Origin: CAVPFA01 sp963703655
GTDB lineage: Bacteria > Actinomycetota > Acidimicrobiia > Acidimicrobiales > Bog-793
Direction: 5' to 3'
DNA length: 64,000 nt
NCBI GenBank assembly: GCA_963703655.1
Contig: CAVPFA010000003.1
Location: forward strand, 1,860,001 to 1,924,000
Part shown: positions 55,327-64,000 of the stretch, one piece after another
Position numbering within the stretch: the stretch's first letter is position 1
Layout of the letters: every line of letters begins with the position of its first letter
Made by a program: the position numbers and the translations under genes
The notes under the pieces: generated by a model
The model's input: the letters and a program-made list of their open reading frames with translations, nothing else
Databases searched by the model: none
What the model was told of the DNA's origin: nothing

Positions 55327-58086
55327 CTACAACTTGTGCTGCGCGAGCTGCGTCCGCGACTTGACGTCGAGCTTGCGGAACGCCTTGTGCAGGTGATAAT
55401 CGACGGTGCTGGGGCTGATGAAGAGTTGAGCAGCGATCTCTCTGTTGGTCTTCCCCTGTGCAGCGAGGCGAGCGACCTGTGACTCTTGTGGGGTGAGTTG
55501 GTCCAGCGTCTCTACCGTTCGTTCACTGAGCGCGTTCGCCTCCCGCCAGCAGCTCGACCCGCGCCCGCTCGGCAAATGCCTCCATTCCAAAGCCGGTGAA
55601 CATCTCGTGAGCGATCCGCAGCTCGTTACGAGCGTCCAGGCGACGACGCTGACGTCGGAGCCACTCGCCGTACAGCAGGTGTGAACGGGCCAGGTCGACA
55701 GCGACACGCGTGCGCCCGAGTCGTTCGATGGCTTCAACGTAAAGGTCACCGGCACGTCCATCCTGCGCTACCAGTGCGTGTGAGCGAGCGGCGACCCCCA
55801 GGGCCCAATCCGTCCCGCTCGCCCTACTCCTGTCCGTCAGACGCCGATCGGTCTCGGCGGCAAGCTCGAAAGCCCCAACTCGTACTGCCGCCTCGATCAA
55901 TTCAGGCATCGCCCAGTTCGAGGTGACGAGCTCGGTATGACCAACCACCCGGCGCGCCGCCGCCAGTGCATCCGCGTAGCGTCCGAGCCCGTTGTAGAGA
56001 ACGGACTCCGCCCAATCAATGAACGACAGGCCAGCTCCCTCTCCGCGCCCGATCACCTCGGCACGAGCTGTATCGAAGAACTGTCTCGCTTCGACCTCGC
56101 GGCCGCGCATCGCCACCAGCCCCACCGCGTGGTACGGGGCGAGGGGGCTTCCGGTCAGCTCTGTCGCCTCTTGGAGGGCGTCCTGGTGAGATGCAGCCAA
56201 CGCCAACTCGCCCGCGAACACGTGCATCTGGCCCCGGTGACCAAGGGCGATCACTAGATCGCCGAGCGCTCCGGTCTCGCGGATCAGCTGAAGGTGTCGG
56301 TCTGACAAGCGTTCCCAACCTTCGTCATCCCAAAGGTGGAGTGTTGTGACCGTCGCCCCCCACATCCATCGCAGCTGCTCGGTCTGCGACATCTCGCCCT
56401 CGATTGCGCGCTGCGCCTGGCGCAGAATCGGCACGGCGGCGGCGTAGGTGTCGCTGAAAAGGGCAGCGAAACCGTCGAGCAGCAGGTCCGGTCCGCCTTG
56501 GTGGCCGCGCTGGCGGCGCAGCACTCGCAGCTTCCGCGACCTCGCGCGGGCTTGCGCCCGATCCCGCCAGCGGCCCCGCATGGATGGCCGCCGTCAGTGC
56601 CTCCAGGTACGTCTCGCGGGCCAGCTCAGGGTCGACTTCGCGGAGCCGCTCGGCGGCATCGAGCAGCAACGCTGCGGCGGTCGCCGCTACGCGTCGCGAG
56701 GAACGAAATCTGACCTCGCAGCAGACGCAGCCTTCGCCTGCTCGACCTCACTGAGAACCCCTGCCTCAGCCGTCGCGACCAAGCGTAAGGCGTCATCCAG
56801 CGCACCGGCCTGCAACTTTGCTTGGGCCGCGGCGAGTGCGCGCCCCGACCTTCGCGACTCCTCGGGTGTCAACTCCGTGGCTCGCTCCAGGAACGCCGCG
56901 GCGGCGGCGAAACCACCACGCGCCTGCGCCCGGGCCGCAGACTCCTCCAGTTCCGCGGCTACGTCCTCATCGGGCTTCGGGGCCGCGTGCGCCCGGTGCC
57001 AGGCGCGGCGATCCGGATCGAGTTCCGGATCGGTCGCCTCCGCGAGCGCGCGGTGGACCTCGCGCCGCTCGTTCGGGGTGGCTGCTCGGTAGACAGCCGA
57101 GCGAACCAGCGGATGACGGAACACCACCCGCGGACCGAGAACCAACAGGTCTTCCGACTCGACCATGTCGGCAGCCGACTCTGGGATTCCGAGTCGCTCC
57201 GCAGCCCGCCACACGAGCGCCGGATCGCCGACCGGATCGGCCGCCGCCACGAGCAACAGTCGACGGGCATCGTCTGGAAGGCTCGCCAGTCGCCGCGTGA
57301 AACTCTCCTCGATGCTGGCCGACAGGGGCACCGCGGCCGGCAGGCCAAATCCGCCCGCCAGCTCCGTCGGGGTCAGCCCCCTCGGCAACTCCAGCAGCGC
57401 GAGCGGATTCCCACGCGTCTCGACGACGATCCTCTCCAGCACGGGCTCATCGAGCCGAGCGGGCAAGACCGACTCCAACAGCGCCCGCGCATCTCGATGC
57501 GCCAAGGGCGAGATGAGAAGCTCCGGTAGGCCCCTGAGCGCGTCGTCGACCTGGCGCGTGGCGAACAGGAGGGCGATCTGCTCCGCCAGCAGGCGGCGAG
57601 CCACGAACGCAAGCACCCGCGCCGACGCGTGATCCAGCCAATGTGCGTCATCGACAACCGCGAGGAGCGGCCGCTCCTCGGCCGCCTCGGACAGCAGGCC
57701 GAGGACCGCCAATCCGACCAAGAACGGATCCGGCGCCGGGCCGCTACTGAGTCCAAACGCGACGCCGAGCGCCTCGTGCTGGGGCTGCGGGAGACGGTCC
57801 ATGAGGTCGAGGAACGGGGAACACAGCTGCTGAGCCGCCGCGAAGGGGAGCTCCATTTCCGCTTCGACGCCGGACGTCCTGGCGATCCGGAACTCGCGCC
57901 CAGGTCTCGACCGCGTACTCGAGCAGCGCGGTCTTGCCGACGCCCGCTTCGCCGTGCAGGACCAACACGCCGCCGCGCCCGCCGGCTAGCAACCGGTCGA
58001 GGACCTCACGCTCGCGTTCGCCGCCCGAACAAGTGCTTTTCCGACGAAAAGACCGGTGACGACCCTTCGCTCATCTCGTCGTACAT
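55327..58086 (-). pseudogene. LAL-type LuxR regulator, six frameshifts
   Basis: Large ATP-binding LuxR regulator. N-terminal P-loop is GEAGVGKTALLEY (about 57950), Walker B LLAVVDDAHWLD, then a helical region with tetratricopeptide-like content and a C-terminal HTH (LTPQESQVARLAAQGKTNREIAAQLFISPSTVDYHLHKAFRKLDVKSR). The reading frame changes near 58018, 57905, 56735, 56665, 56490 and 55530. Start candidates are ATG 58086 or 58074. The intact gene would code for about 910 residues. A 12-bp inverted repeat lies upstream. Function: probably pathway-specific activation of the epimerase-ALDH-MFS set. Confidence 0.82.
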
Positions 58087-58124
58087 CATTGCCGAATACG
58101 GCGCTCGGCGCTCCGACCAGGGAT

Positions 58125-58172
58125 GTCACCGATTGCGAGCGCCGGACGCGAGCTCTAGAGGCAATCGGTGAC
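58125..58172. promoter_or_regulatory. Perfect 12-bp inverted repeat upstream of LAL gene
   Basis: GTCACCGATTGC at 58125-58136 and its exact reverse complement GCAATCGGTGAC at 58161-58172, with 24 bases between. It sits in the divergent space between the LAL regulator and the epimerase gene. It may be two half-sites for a dimeric regulator or a stem-loop. Confidence 0.55.
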
Positions 58173-58365
58173 GCCGAGCTAACGGCACATGCCTAGGAGA
58201 CGGGTGGATTCGGGCGCCACTCGAACTATGAGTTTCCTAGATGCGAGCCGACCCCGCTCGCTCTCAGAATGGCTGGGACCCCCGAAAGAACGTGCACGTC
58301 GAGTTGGGTTGAAATACCGGCGAAGCGGTTCGCATTCAGATGGATCGAACAGGGAGGAGCAGGAA

Positions 58366-59247
58366 GTGAACATCGCACTCACAGGCAGCACTGGGTTCAT
58401 CGGATCGCACATTCTGGCTGCGCTCGTGTCAGACGGTCACGAGGTGGACGCCCTCGTTCGTAATGAGGAGGAGGCTGAAGCGGTCCGCAACCGCGGTGCC
58501 AAGGCGACGATCGTGGACCTCTACGACCGGCCCTCGGTCGCCAAGGTGTTGATCGGAGCGGACGGTGCCGTTCACACCGCCAGTCCGGGCGACGAGACGA
58601 GCGCCGCCTTCGACTCCGCCGTGTTCGACGCCGCGATCGACGCATACGGCGCCAGCGGCAAGCCCTTCGTCCCGATCAACGGTGCGTGGGTCTACGGAAA
58701 CAACACCAATATCGCCGAAGCCTCCCCGCAAAACTCGCCCGCCATGGTGGCCTGGCAGGAACCACTGCAGCGACGGCTGCTCGGCCAGACAGGCATGCGC
58801 GGGATCATTGTCCTCTCGAGCGTTGCCTATGGCGACGGCGGGGGCCTCGCCCCCGGGATCCTTCTCGGCTCACCGCGCGACCCCGACGGCAACCTGATCA
58901 TGCTAGGCAAAGGCCAGCAGCACTGGACGACGGTCCACGTTGCAGATCTCGCCGACTTCTTCCGGCGCGTGCTCGAGGACGACTCCGCACGCGGGCCCTA
59001 TGTGATCGGGAACGGGCTCAACCCGACGGTCGCTGAGCTCACGGAGGCAGCCGCAGTGGCCGCTGGCGCGCCCGGCGCAGTCGCCGGATCCGATGACGAG
59101 GCGCGTTCGCGTCTTGGGGACTACCTCGCGGAGGCGCTCCTTCTCGACCAGGGAACCCAGGCCGTCAGGGCTCGCGCCGAGCTCGGCTGGGAGCCGACCC
59201 ACGCCGGACTCGTCGAGGAGTTCCGGACTGGCAGCTACCGGAAGTAG
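58366..59247 (+). CDS. NAD-dependent epimerase/dehydratase-type oxidoreductase
   Basis: 293-residue extended SDR. The cofactor loop is TGSTGFIGSHILAALVSDGHEV. VYGNNTNIAEASPQNS is the substrate region; the usual YxxxK is not clear. HVADLADFFRRVLED and ELGWEPTHAGLVEEF are typical of the family. GTG 58366 follows AGGGAGGAGC. It is the first gene of a co-oriented group with ALDH, an NTF2-like protein and an MFS carrier; substrate unknown. Confidence 0.83.
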   Translation: MNIALTGSTGFIGSHILAALVSDGHEVDALVRNEEEAEAVRNRGAKATIVDLYDRPSVAKVLIGADGAVHTASPGDETSAAFDSAVFDAAIDAYGASGKPFVPINGAWVYGNNTNIAEASPQNSPAMVAWQEPLQRRLLGQTGMRGIIVLSSVAYGDGGGLAPGILLGSPRDPDGNLIMLGKGQQHWTTVHVADLADFFRRVLEDDSARGPYVIGNGLNPTVAELTEAAAVAAGAPGAVAGSDDEARSRLGDYLAEALLLDQGTQAVRARAELGWEPTHAGLVEEFRTGSYRK

Positions 59248-59303
59248 TCGCAGTTCGGTCAGGTAGACAGCCGATTAAACCTTTGCGTGAAAGGGAGTCT
59301 TCA

Positions 59304-60755
59304 ATGCCAGCGATCGCTCAACACTGGATCGGCGGTGAATGGGTCGGTTCGGGAGCCGTCACTGAATCGATCAACCCCGCGACCGGACAAGTTCTCGGTC
59401 AGTGGTACGACGGCGGCGAAGCCGAGGCCCGCACCGCCGTCGCCGCCGCCGAGCGGGCCTTTGGCGCCTCACCCTGGCCCCGTGACCCCGCCCTGCGGAA
59501 CCGGGCACTGACAGAGATGGCGGAGCGATTCGACGCCCATGCCGAAGAACTCGGGACTCTGGTCACCAAGGAGAACGGCAAGAAGATCTCCGAAGGGCTC
59601 TTCGAAGGAGCTTCCCCCGCTCCGACGCTGCGCCACAGCGCAGCCCAGGCCCTGACCGGGACCGGCATCTCCGCGGAGGTGGCGCCCGGACAGTGGTTCA
59701 GCACCTACGCCGAGCCAGCAGGGGTGGTCGGCATCATCGTGCCGTGGAACTCGCCCGTCGCGCTGCTGATCCGATCTCTCGGCCCGGCTCTGTCGGCCGG
59801 GAACACCGTTGCCGTAAAGATGCCAGGGCAGACAGCGCTAGTCGCGAACCTGATCTCGAAGATCATCGCCGAAGTGGAGTCGTTGCCCCGTGGGGTGGTC
59901 AACATCTTCGCCGAGTCCGGCAACACGGGTGCGCCGTTCCTCGTTGCGTCCCCTGACGTGCAGGTCATCAGCTACACCGGCAGCACCACTGTGGGACGCA
60001 TGGTCGCGGCGGCCGGCGCCCCCACCCTCAAACGTATGAATCTCGAGCTCGGCGGCAAGACGCCCATGATCGTCTTCGACGACGCCGACCTCGACTCGAC
60101 GGTGCCGCTGCTAGCGGCCGGCATCACAACCTTCGCCGGCGAGTTCTGCATGACCGGCTCCCGGATACTGGTGCAGCGCGGGGTAGCCGAGGATGTCCGC
60201 GCCCGCCTCGCCGAGATTCTCGAGAACGTCCGGGTCGGCAACGGCCTCGATCCCGACACCGACATGGGTCCCCTCATCGACAAGGCGAACGTCACCCGAG
60301 TCGATGGACTTGTCGAAGCCGCTCTCGCTTACGCCAAGGCGATCGTCCGGGGTGGCCCCGCCACCGACGGCGCCCTCGCCGCCGGTTCGTTCTACCGGCC
60401 CACGCTGCTCGAGGTCGACGATGTCAACACCGACATAGTCCAAAAGGAGGTCTTCGGACCGGTCGCCACCTTCGAGGTCTTCGACAGCGAAACAGACGCC
60501 ATCGCCCGGGCCAACGCCACCGAAATGGGTCTGGCCGCGGGTATGTTCACCAAAGACCTCAACATTTCTCGCCGCGTCAGCCGCGAAATTCAGGCCGGCA
60601 CCGTGTGGACCAACACGTGGGCCGCCATCAACGACGGGTTCGCCGAAGGCGGCTACAAGCAAAGCGGCGTTGGTCGCCTACGCGGCCCTCTCGCCATCAG
60701 CGAATTCCAAGAGGCCAAGACCGTCGTCCACTCCGTCCCGCCTCTCGCCGGATGA
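59304..60755 (+). CDS. Aldehyde dehydrogenase family protein
   Basis: 483-residue NAD(P)-dependent aldehyde dehydrogenase. Cys nucleophile in GEFCMTGSRILVQRG, general base Glu in LELGGKTPMIVF, and VPWNSPVALLIRSLGPALSAGNTVAVKMP is the cofactor-binding region. TGSTTVGRMV is the Rossmann turn. The ATG at 59304 has an AAGGGAG site. The gene follows the epimerase by 56 bases, so a shared transcript is likely. Confidence 0.93.
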   Translation: MPAIAQHWIGGEWVGSGAVTESINPATGQVLGQWYDGGEAEARTAVAAAERAFGASPWPRDPALRNRALTEMAERFDAHAEELGTLVTKENGKKISEGLFEGASPAPTLRHSAAQALTGTGISAEVAPGQWFSTYAEPAGVVGIIVPWNSPVALLIRSLGPALSAGNTVAVKMPGQTALVANLISKIIAEVESLPRGVVNIFAESGNTGAPFLVASPDVQVISYTGSTTVGRMVAAAGAPTLKRMNLELGGKTPMIVFDDADLDSTVPLLAAGITTFAGEFCMTGSRILVQRGVAEDVRARLAEILENVRVGNGLDPDTDMGPLIDKANVTRVDGLVEAALAYAKAIVRGGPATDGALAAGSFYRPTLLEVDDVNTDIVQKEVFGPVATFEVFDSETDAIARANATEMGLAAGMFTKDLNISRRVSREIQAGTVWTNTWAAINDGFAEGGYKQSGVGRLRGPLAISEFQEAKTVVHSVPPLAG

Positions 60756-60833
60756 CACTCACGGCTCCGCCGACTCACGAACCGTGCCGCAACGCGGCGG
60801 GTACAAAGAAACGATATTTAGAAAGGATATTTA

Positions 60834-61298
60834 GTGGGAACTCCGAGCCCAGTCGAGATAGTTGGAGAATGGCTCCAGGGCCTGGTGGACCCTGACGTCG
60901 TCAACCGTGTCGTCGCCCCCGACGCCACCTACGTGTCCCTCAACACGGACAACCCGGAGCTCAAGAAGATCATGCCGTGGACCGGTACCTCACAGGGGCC
61001 GCGGGCGTTCCTCGACAACTTGGGGATGATGTTCACACGCTGGGAGAACCAAGCCTTCAACGTCACCGCCATGTTCGGCTCGGACGAGAACGTCGCCGTG
61101 TTCGGCGACTTCCGGTACAAGTCGCACTCGCTCGGCAAGGTCGTGAGCTCCCCCTTCTCCATCCTCGTGAAGGTGGCGAAAGGGCAGGTGACCTATCTTC
61201 AGTTCCAAGAGGACACGTACGCCACCGCAGCCAGCTTTCGCAAGAGCGGCTCCTGGACGGTCCAAACGGAGCCTGACGCGACCCCCTTCCAGGTTTGA
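60834..61298 (+). CDS. NTF2/SnoaL-like protein
   Basis: 154-residue protein with the NTF2-like cone fold pattern: N-terminal helix (PVEIVGEWLQGLVDPDVVNRVVAPDATYVS), PRAFLDNLGMMFTRWENQAFNVTAMFGSDENVAVFGDFRYKS and strands to the C-terminus. Such proteins act as small-molecule isomerases, hydratases or binding partners. GTG 60834 with GAAAGGA upstream. It sits between the aldehyde dehydrogenase and MFS genes and may act on the same compound. Confidence 0.75.
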   Translation: MGTPSPVEIVGEWLQGLVDPDVVNRVVAPDATYVSLNTDNPELKKIMPWTGTSQGPRAFLDNLGMMFTRWENQAFNVTAMFGSDENVAVFGDFRYKSHSLGKVVSSPFSILVKVAKGQVTYLQFQEDTYATAASFRKSGSWTVQTEPDATPFQV

Positions 61299-61338
61299 GT
61301 CCGACGCAACAGCAGGAATGAGAGAGAGGGGAAGTCTC

Positions 61339-62862
61339 GTGTCTGACATTGGCTCGATCAGCATTGTCCGGGACCGCCGCTGGTTGATCCTGGGCGTCGT
61401 CGGGCTGGCCCAGTTGATGGTGGTCCTAGACCTCACCGTGATGAACGTCGCGCTGCCGTCGGCGCAAAAAGCGCTCCACTTCAGCACCGCCGACCGCCAA
61501 TGGGTGGTCACCGCCTACGGTCTTTCGTTCGGCAGCCTGCTGCTGCTTGGCGGAAGGCTCGCCGACCTGCTGGGCCGCAAGATCACGTTCTTGATCGGCC
61601 TAGTCGGCTTCGCCGGGGTTTCCGCGATTGGTGGAGCGTCAGTGAACTTCGCCATGCTGATAACCGCCCGGGCATGCCAGGGCGCGTTCGCCGCGCTGCT
61701 GGTGCCCTCAGCTCTGTCGCTTTTGACCACCACGTTCACCGAGCCGGCCGACCGCGGCAAGGCGTTCGGCATCTTCGGGGCGATCGTCGGAGCGGGGGGC
61801 GCAGTGGGTTTGCTGCTCGGCGGCGTTCTGACCGAGTACCTGTCGTGGCGCTGGACCATGTATGTGAACCTGATCTTCGCCGGGGTGGCGTTCACCGGAG
61901 GGACGCTGCTGCTGGAGCGCCAGGCGTCTTCTGCCCGGCCGAGGCTGGACATTCCGGGAGTGGTCTTGGTGTCGGGCGCGGTGTTCTGCTTGGTCTACGG
62001 GTTCTCCAACGCCGCCACGCACAGTTGGCACACGCCTTCGACCTACGGGTTCCTGGCCGCCGGTATAGCGCTCGCCGTGTTGTTCTCCTGGTGGCAGAGC
62101 CAATCAGCCCACCCGCTGCTTCCACCCCGCGTCGTGCTCGACCGCAACCGAGGCGGCGCCTACCTCTCCATGCTCATCGCGGCGGCGGGACTGTTCCCAA
62201 CCTTCCTGCTCCTGACCTACTACCTGCAGCAGACACTGGTGTACTCGCCCCTCGCTACCGGGATTGCGTTCCTGCCGCTAAGCGGCGGTCTCATTGTCGC
62301 CGGCAATCTTTCGACGATCGTTCTCATGCCGAGATTCGGGCCCAAACCGCTCGTCACCCTCGGGATGTTGGCCGCATCTGGGGGAGCGGTCTGGCTGGCC
62401 CAACTGGGACCGCACACGGGCTACCCAACGGGCGTGCTCGGTCCGCTCATCATCGCCGGTATCGGCCTTGGCATGGTGATCCCGCCGGTGATCAACACCG
62501 GAGTGTTCGGTGTCGCACCACAGGACGCTGGAGTCGCATCCGCGAGCGTCACAGTCGGTCAACAACTCGGTGCCTCGGTCGGTACCTCGCTGCTGAACAC
62601 TATCTTCGCCAGCGCCGTCGCGACCTACATCACCGCCCATATCGCGGCTGCCCGGACAATCGGCCGCCAGGCCCTGAGCGGACTTGCGCAAGCAAACGGC
62701 TACGACGTCGCATTCTGGTGGATCGCCGGGATCTTCGCGGCTGGCGCTGTCCTAAGTGGCGTCGTGCTCCGGCCCGGCCCTCTAGTTCGGAAGAGCGCGG
62801 TCTCAGCTCCGAGCGGCGAAACGACAACGGCACGGACCGCCGATGCCGTGCGCCATAACTAG
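61339..62862 (+). CDS. DHA2-family MFS exporter
   Basis: 507-residue drug:H+ antiporter with 14 hydrophobic segments. MFS motif D1-like MVVLDLTVMNVALPS, motif A RLADLLGRK and motif C-like GAIVGAGGAVGLLLGGVLTEYLSWRW are clear. The GTG at 61339 follows GAGAGAGGGGA; an ATG at 61318 would overlap that site. Last intact gene of the epimerase-ALDH-NTF2-MFS group; presumably exports a product or toxin of that pathway. Confidence 0.92.
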   Translation: MSDIGSISIVRDRRWLILGVVGLAQLMVVLDLTVMNVALPSAQKALHFSTADRQWVVTAYGLSFGSLLLLGGRLADLLGRKITFLIGLVGFAGVSAIGGASVNFAMLITARACQGAFAALLVPSALSLLTTTFTEPADRGKAFGIFGAIVGAGGAVGLLLGGVLTEYLSWRWTMYVNLIFAGVAFTGGTLLLERQASSARPRLDIPGVVLVSGAVFCLVYGFSNAATHSWHTPSTYGFLAAGIALAVLFSWWQSQSAHPLLPPRVVLDRNRGGAYLSMLIAAAGLFPTFLLLTYYLQQTLVYSPLATGIAFLPLSGGLIVAGNLSTIVLMPRFGPKPLVTLGMLAASGGAVWLAQLGPHTGYPTGVLGPLIIAGIGLGMVIPPVINTGVFGVAPQDAGVASASVTVGQQLGASVGTSLLNTIFASAVATYITAHIAAARTIGRQALSGLAQANGYDVAFWWIAGIFAAGAVLSGVVLRPGPLVRKSAVSAPSGETTTARTADAVRHN

Positions 62863-62869
62863 AACGACC

Positions 62870-62929
62870 GAGAGCTCTTTCGTGACCGGCATCGACCTCG
62901 TGATCGACGGCGGCATGACGGTCTGGTGA
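62870..62929 (+). pseudogene. C-terminal remnant of an SDR
   Basis: Twenty codons ending in TGA 62927-62929 read ESSFVTGIDLVIDGGMTVW, the standard last strand of classical SDRs (TGxxLxVDGG). No upstream SDR body exists: the MFS gene ends at 62862. This is a gene stump left by a deletion or recombination. Confidence 0.6.
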
Positions 62930-62960
62930 TCGGGATGACCGATGAGTCGCAGGAAGAACC

Positions 62961-63060
62961 ATGACCAGCGTCGACGCACACGCGGCACCCTCCATTCAGG
63001 AACGCCAACATGGCTCCGGCTTCTGGACCTGGATCACCGAGCCGAATGGCTGCCATCTGG
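62961..63060 (+). pseudogene. Possible N-terminal stump of a membrane oxidase subunit
   Basis: ATG 62961 with GGAAGAA upstream gives MTSVDAHAAPSIQERQHGSGFWTWIT, resembling the N-termini of cytochrome c oxidase subunit I (FWxWITTTDHK). After that the similarity ends and the frame runs into the opposite MerR gene. Assignment is tentative. Confidence 0.25.
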
Positions 63061-63071
63061 CGCCCGCCAGG

Positions 63072-63903
63072 TCATTGCCGGTGGGGCCGGGTTTCGAAGA
63101 TCGGCCAGCAGATCTCGGTCCTCCACGCCGACTCGTCGTCAGTGTCGTGGGGTCCGACCAAGTAGTACTCCCGAATTAGGCCATCGACCGCGAGGGCATG
63201 TTCGCTCACGTAGGTCGCGAGCGCCCCGTAGGAACGGTCGAGATCGTCGTGGGAGCCGTCGTGGATGATCACGGCCAGCTCTGCCCCTGGCACCGAGATC
63301 GGTCCAACCCGCCCGACCGGCCGCACCTCGCCGATCACGGGGAAGAAGAGAGTGGCGTCACCGCGCTCCTCGGTGAACAGCTCGTTGGCGTAGATCCCGC
63401 CGGGAGGCCCGCAGGCGACGATGCCCTGCGCCGAGAGGGTGCCCTGAATCTCACCGATTGCGCCATGATACCAAGCCACGCAGATCCCCGACCTCCACCG
63501 TGGACGTGATGGCCGCGGCCTGGGTGGCCGGTACCCGACGGTGCTCGATCACCGCGGACAGGTGAGGGGTGTTCGAGGAGGTCGCGCAGGGAGGCCACGG
63601 CGCGCTGGGTCTCGGCCAGGGTCTCCTCCAGGCGGGTCAGGTGGGCGGCGATGAGCTGGGACCGAGTCGTCTGATCGGGTGCCCTGTAGCACCGAGTCCG
63701 ATGTCGTCGAGCGGCATGTCGAGATCCCGGAACCGTCGGATCACCTGCGCGATCGGGATCTGGACGCTCGTGTATCGGCGGTAGCCGGTGACCGGGTCGA
63801 CGTCTGCGGGTTCGAGCAGGCCGACCCGGTGGTAGTGGCGCAGGGTCTTCACGCTGAGGAAGGTGACCCGGGAGAAGTCGCCGATCGTCAACGAGCCAGG
63901 CAC
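63072..63903 (-). pseudogene. MerR regulator with GyrI-like effector domain, frameshifted
   Basis: N-terminal MerR helix-turn-helix: LTIGDFSRVTFLSVKTLRHYHRVGLLEPADVDPVTGYRRYTSVQIPIAQVIRRFRDLDMPLDDI. A coiled-coil dimer helix follows in a second frame (TTRSQLIAAHLTRLEETLAETQRAVASLRDLLEH). The C-terminal effector-binding domain, in further frames, has RRVPATQAAAITSTVEVGDL then ELFTEERGDATLFFPVIGEV and HALAVDGLIREYYLVGP. Shifts lie near 63690, 63563 and 63480. GTG 63903 is at the predicted transcription start. A typical MerR-class autoregulated multidrug-type sensor. Confidence 0.8.
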
Positions 63904-63909
63904 GTTCCC

Positions 63910-63940
63910 AGTCTCGACCCTCCCCTAGGGGGAGAGTCAA
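63910..63940 (-). promoter_or_regulatory. MerR-type promoter/operator
   Basis: On the minus strand TTGACT (63940-63935), a 19-base spacer and GAGACT (63915-63910). The 10-base arms GACCCTCCCC and GGGGAGAGTC (63916-63938, one mismatch) form the operator inside the spacer. A 19-base spacer is the hallmark of promoters twisted by MerR proteins. The start site would fall at about 63903, the first base of the gene, so the mRNA may be leaderless. A possible opposite gene start (ATG 63967) is cut by the window end. Confidence 0.65.
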
Positions 63941-64000
63941 CCCGGCAAGGACCCCTTGACTCTCCCATGACGGCATCGCCCAGCGTGGGGTTATCGGCCA

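Overview
The window is 64 kb of high-GC DNA. Many genes start at GTG or TTG, neighbouring genes often overlap by 4 bases (GTGA/ATGA), and LAL, YtrA-type GntR and DUF929-type proteins are present. This suggests an actinomycete-related (Actinomycetota) chromosome, plausibly a soil lineage such as Acidimicrobiia. That is an inference from gene content; there is no rRNA or other marker gene here to confirm it. I saw no tRNA, rRNA, CRISPR array, integrase, transposase or replication origin.

Layout. 1-1614: end of tmk, then holB. 1678-5267 (minus strand): small-molecule enzymes (SDR, nitrilase-type amidohydrolase, frameshifted HMG-CoA lyase, 2-hydroxyacid dehydrogenase). 5547-10205: PCD/DCoH, an NDH-2-type flavoenzyme, a PAS-GGDEF-EAL protein and an EAL protein. 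10334-11215: a MerR-TetR hybrid regulator. 11412-21715: the centrepiece, a tightly packed hopanoid operon hpnC-hpnD-hpnE-prenyl synthase-shc-hpnG-ispH-hpnH-dxs. It links isoprenoid supply (Dxs, IspH), chain elongation, squalene formation (HpnCDE), cyclisation (Shc) and adenosyl/ribosyl side-chain addition (HpnH, HpnG). 21738-31201: amidase, membrane GGDEF-EAL protein, class III aminotransferase (possible hopanoid side-chain enzyme), unknown small protein, cysteine-less DksA/TraR-like protein, GH3 lipoprotein, ABM monooxygenase, beta-hydroxyacid dehydrogenase, small Smr protein. 31434-35069: a very large secreted subtilisin/sedolisin-like protein. 35103-45093: two aldo/keto reductases, a membrane protein, PPK2, a GntR-ABC operon, a DUF929 protein, a PLP dehydratase and a PLP decarboxylase. 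45120-52958: an accessory-looking stretch with TetR, an orphan lower-GC gene, an ABC exporter, an MntP-like protein, and a MarR-controlled oxidoreductase pair. 53270-64000: GH15, a LAL regulator, an epimerase-ALDH-NTF2-MFS cassette, gene remnants, and a MerR regulator with its operator.

A recurring feature is frameshifts in otherwise well conserved genes. They are very unevenly spread: six in ispH, about eight in the ABC permease and six in the LAL regulator, but none in long stretches such as shc, dxs or the 3.6-kb protease gene. Either local indel errors or recent decay would explain this. Several intergenic regions carry clear inverted-repeat operators or promoters, at MarR, TetR, the ABC operon, MerR and the hopanoid operon.
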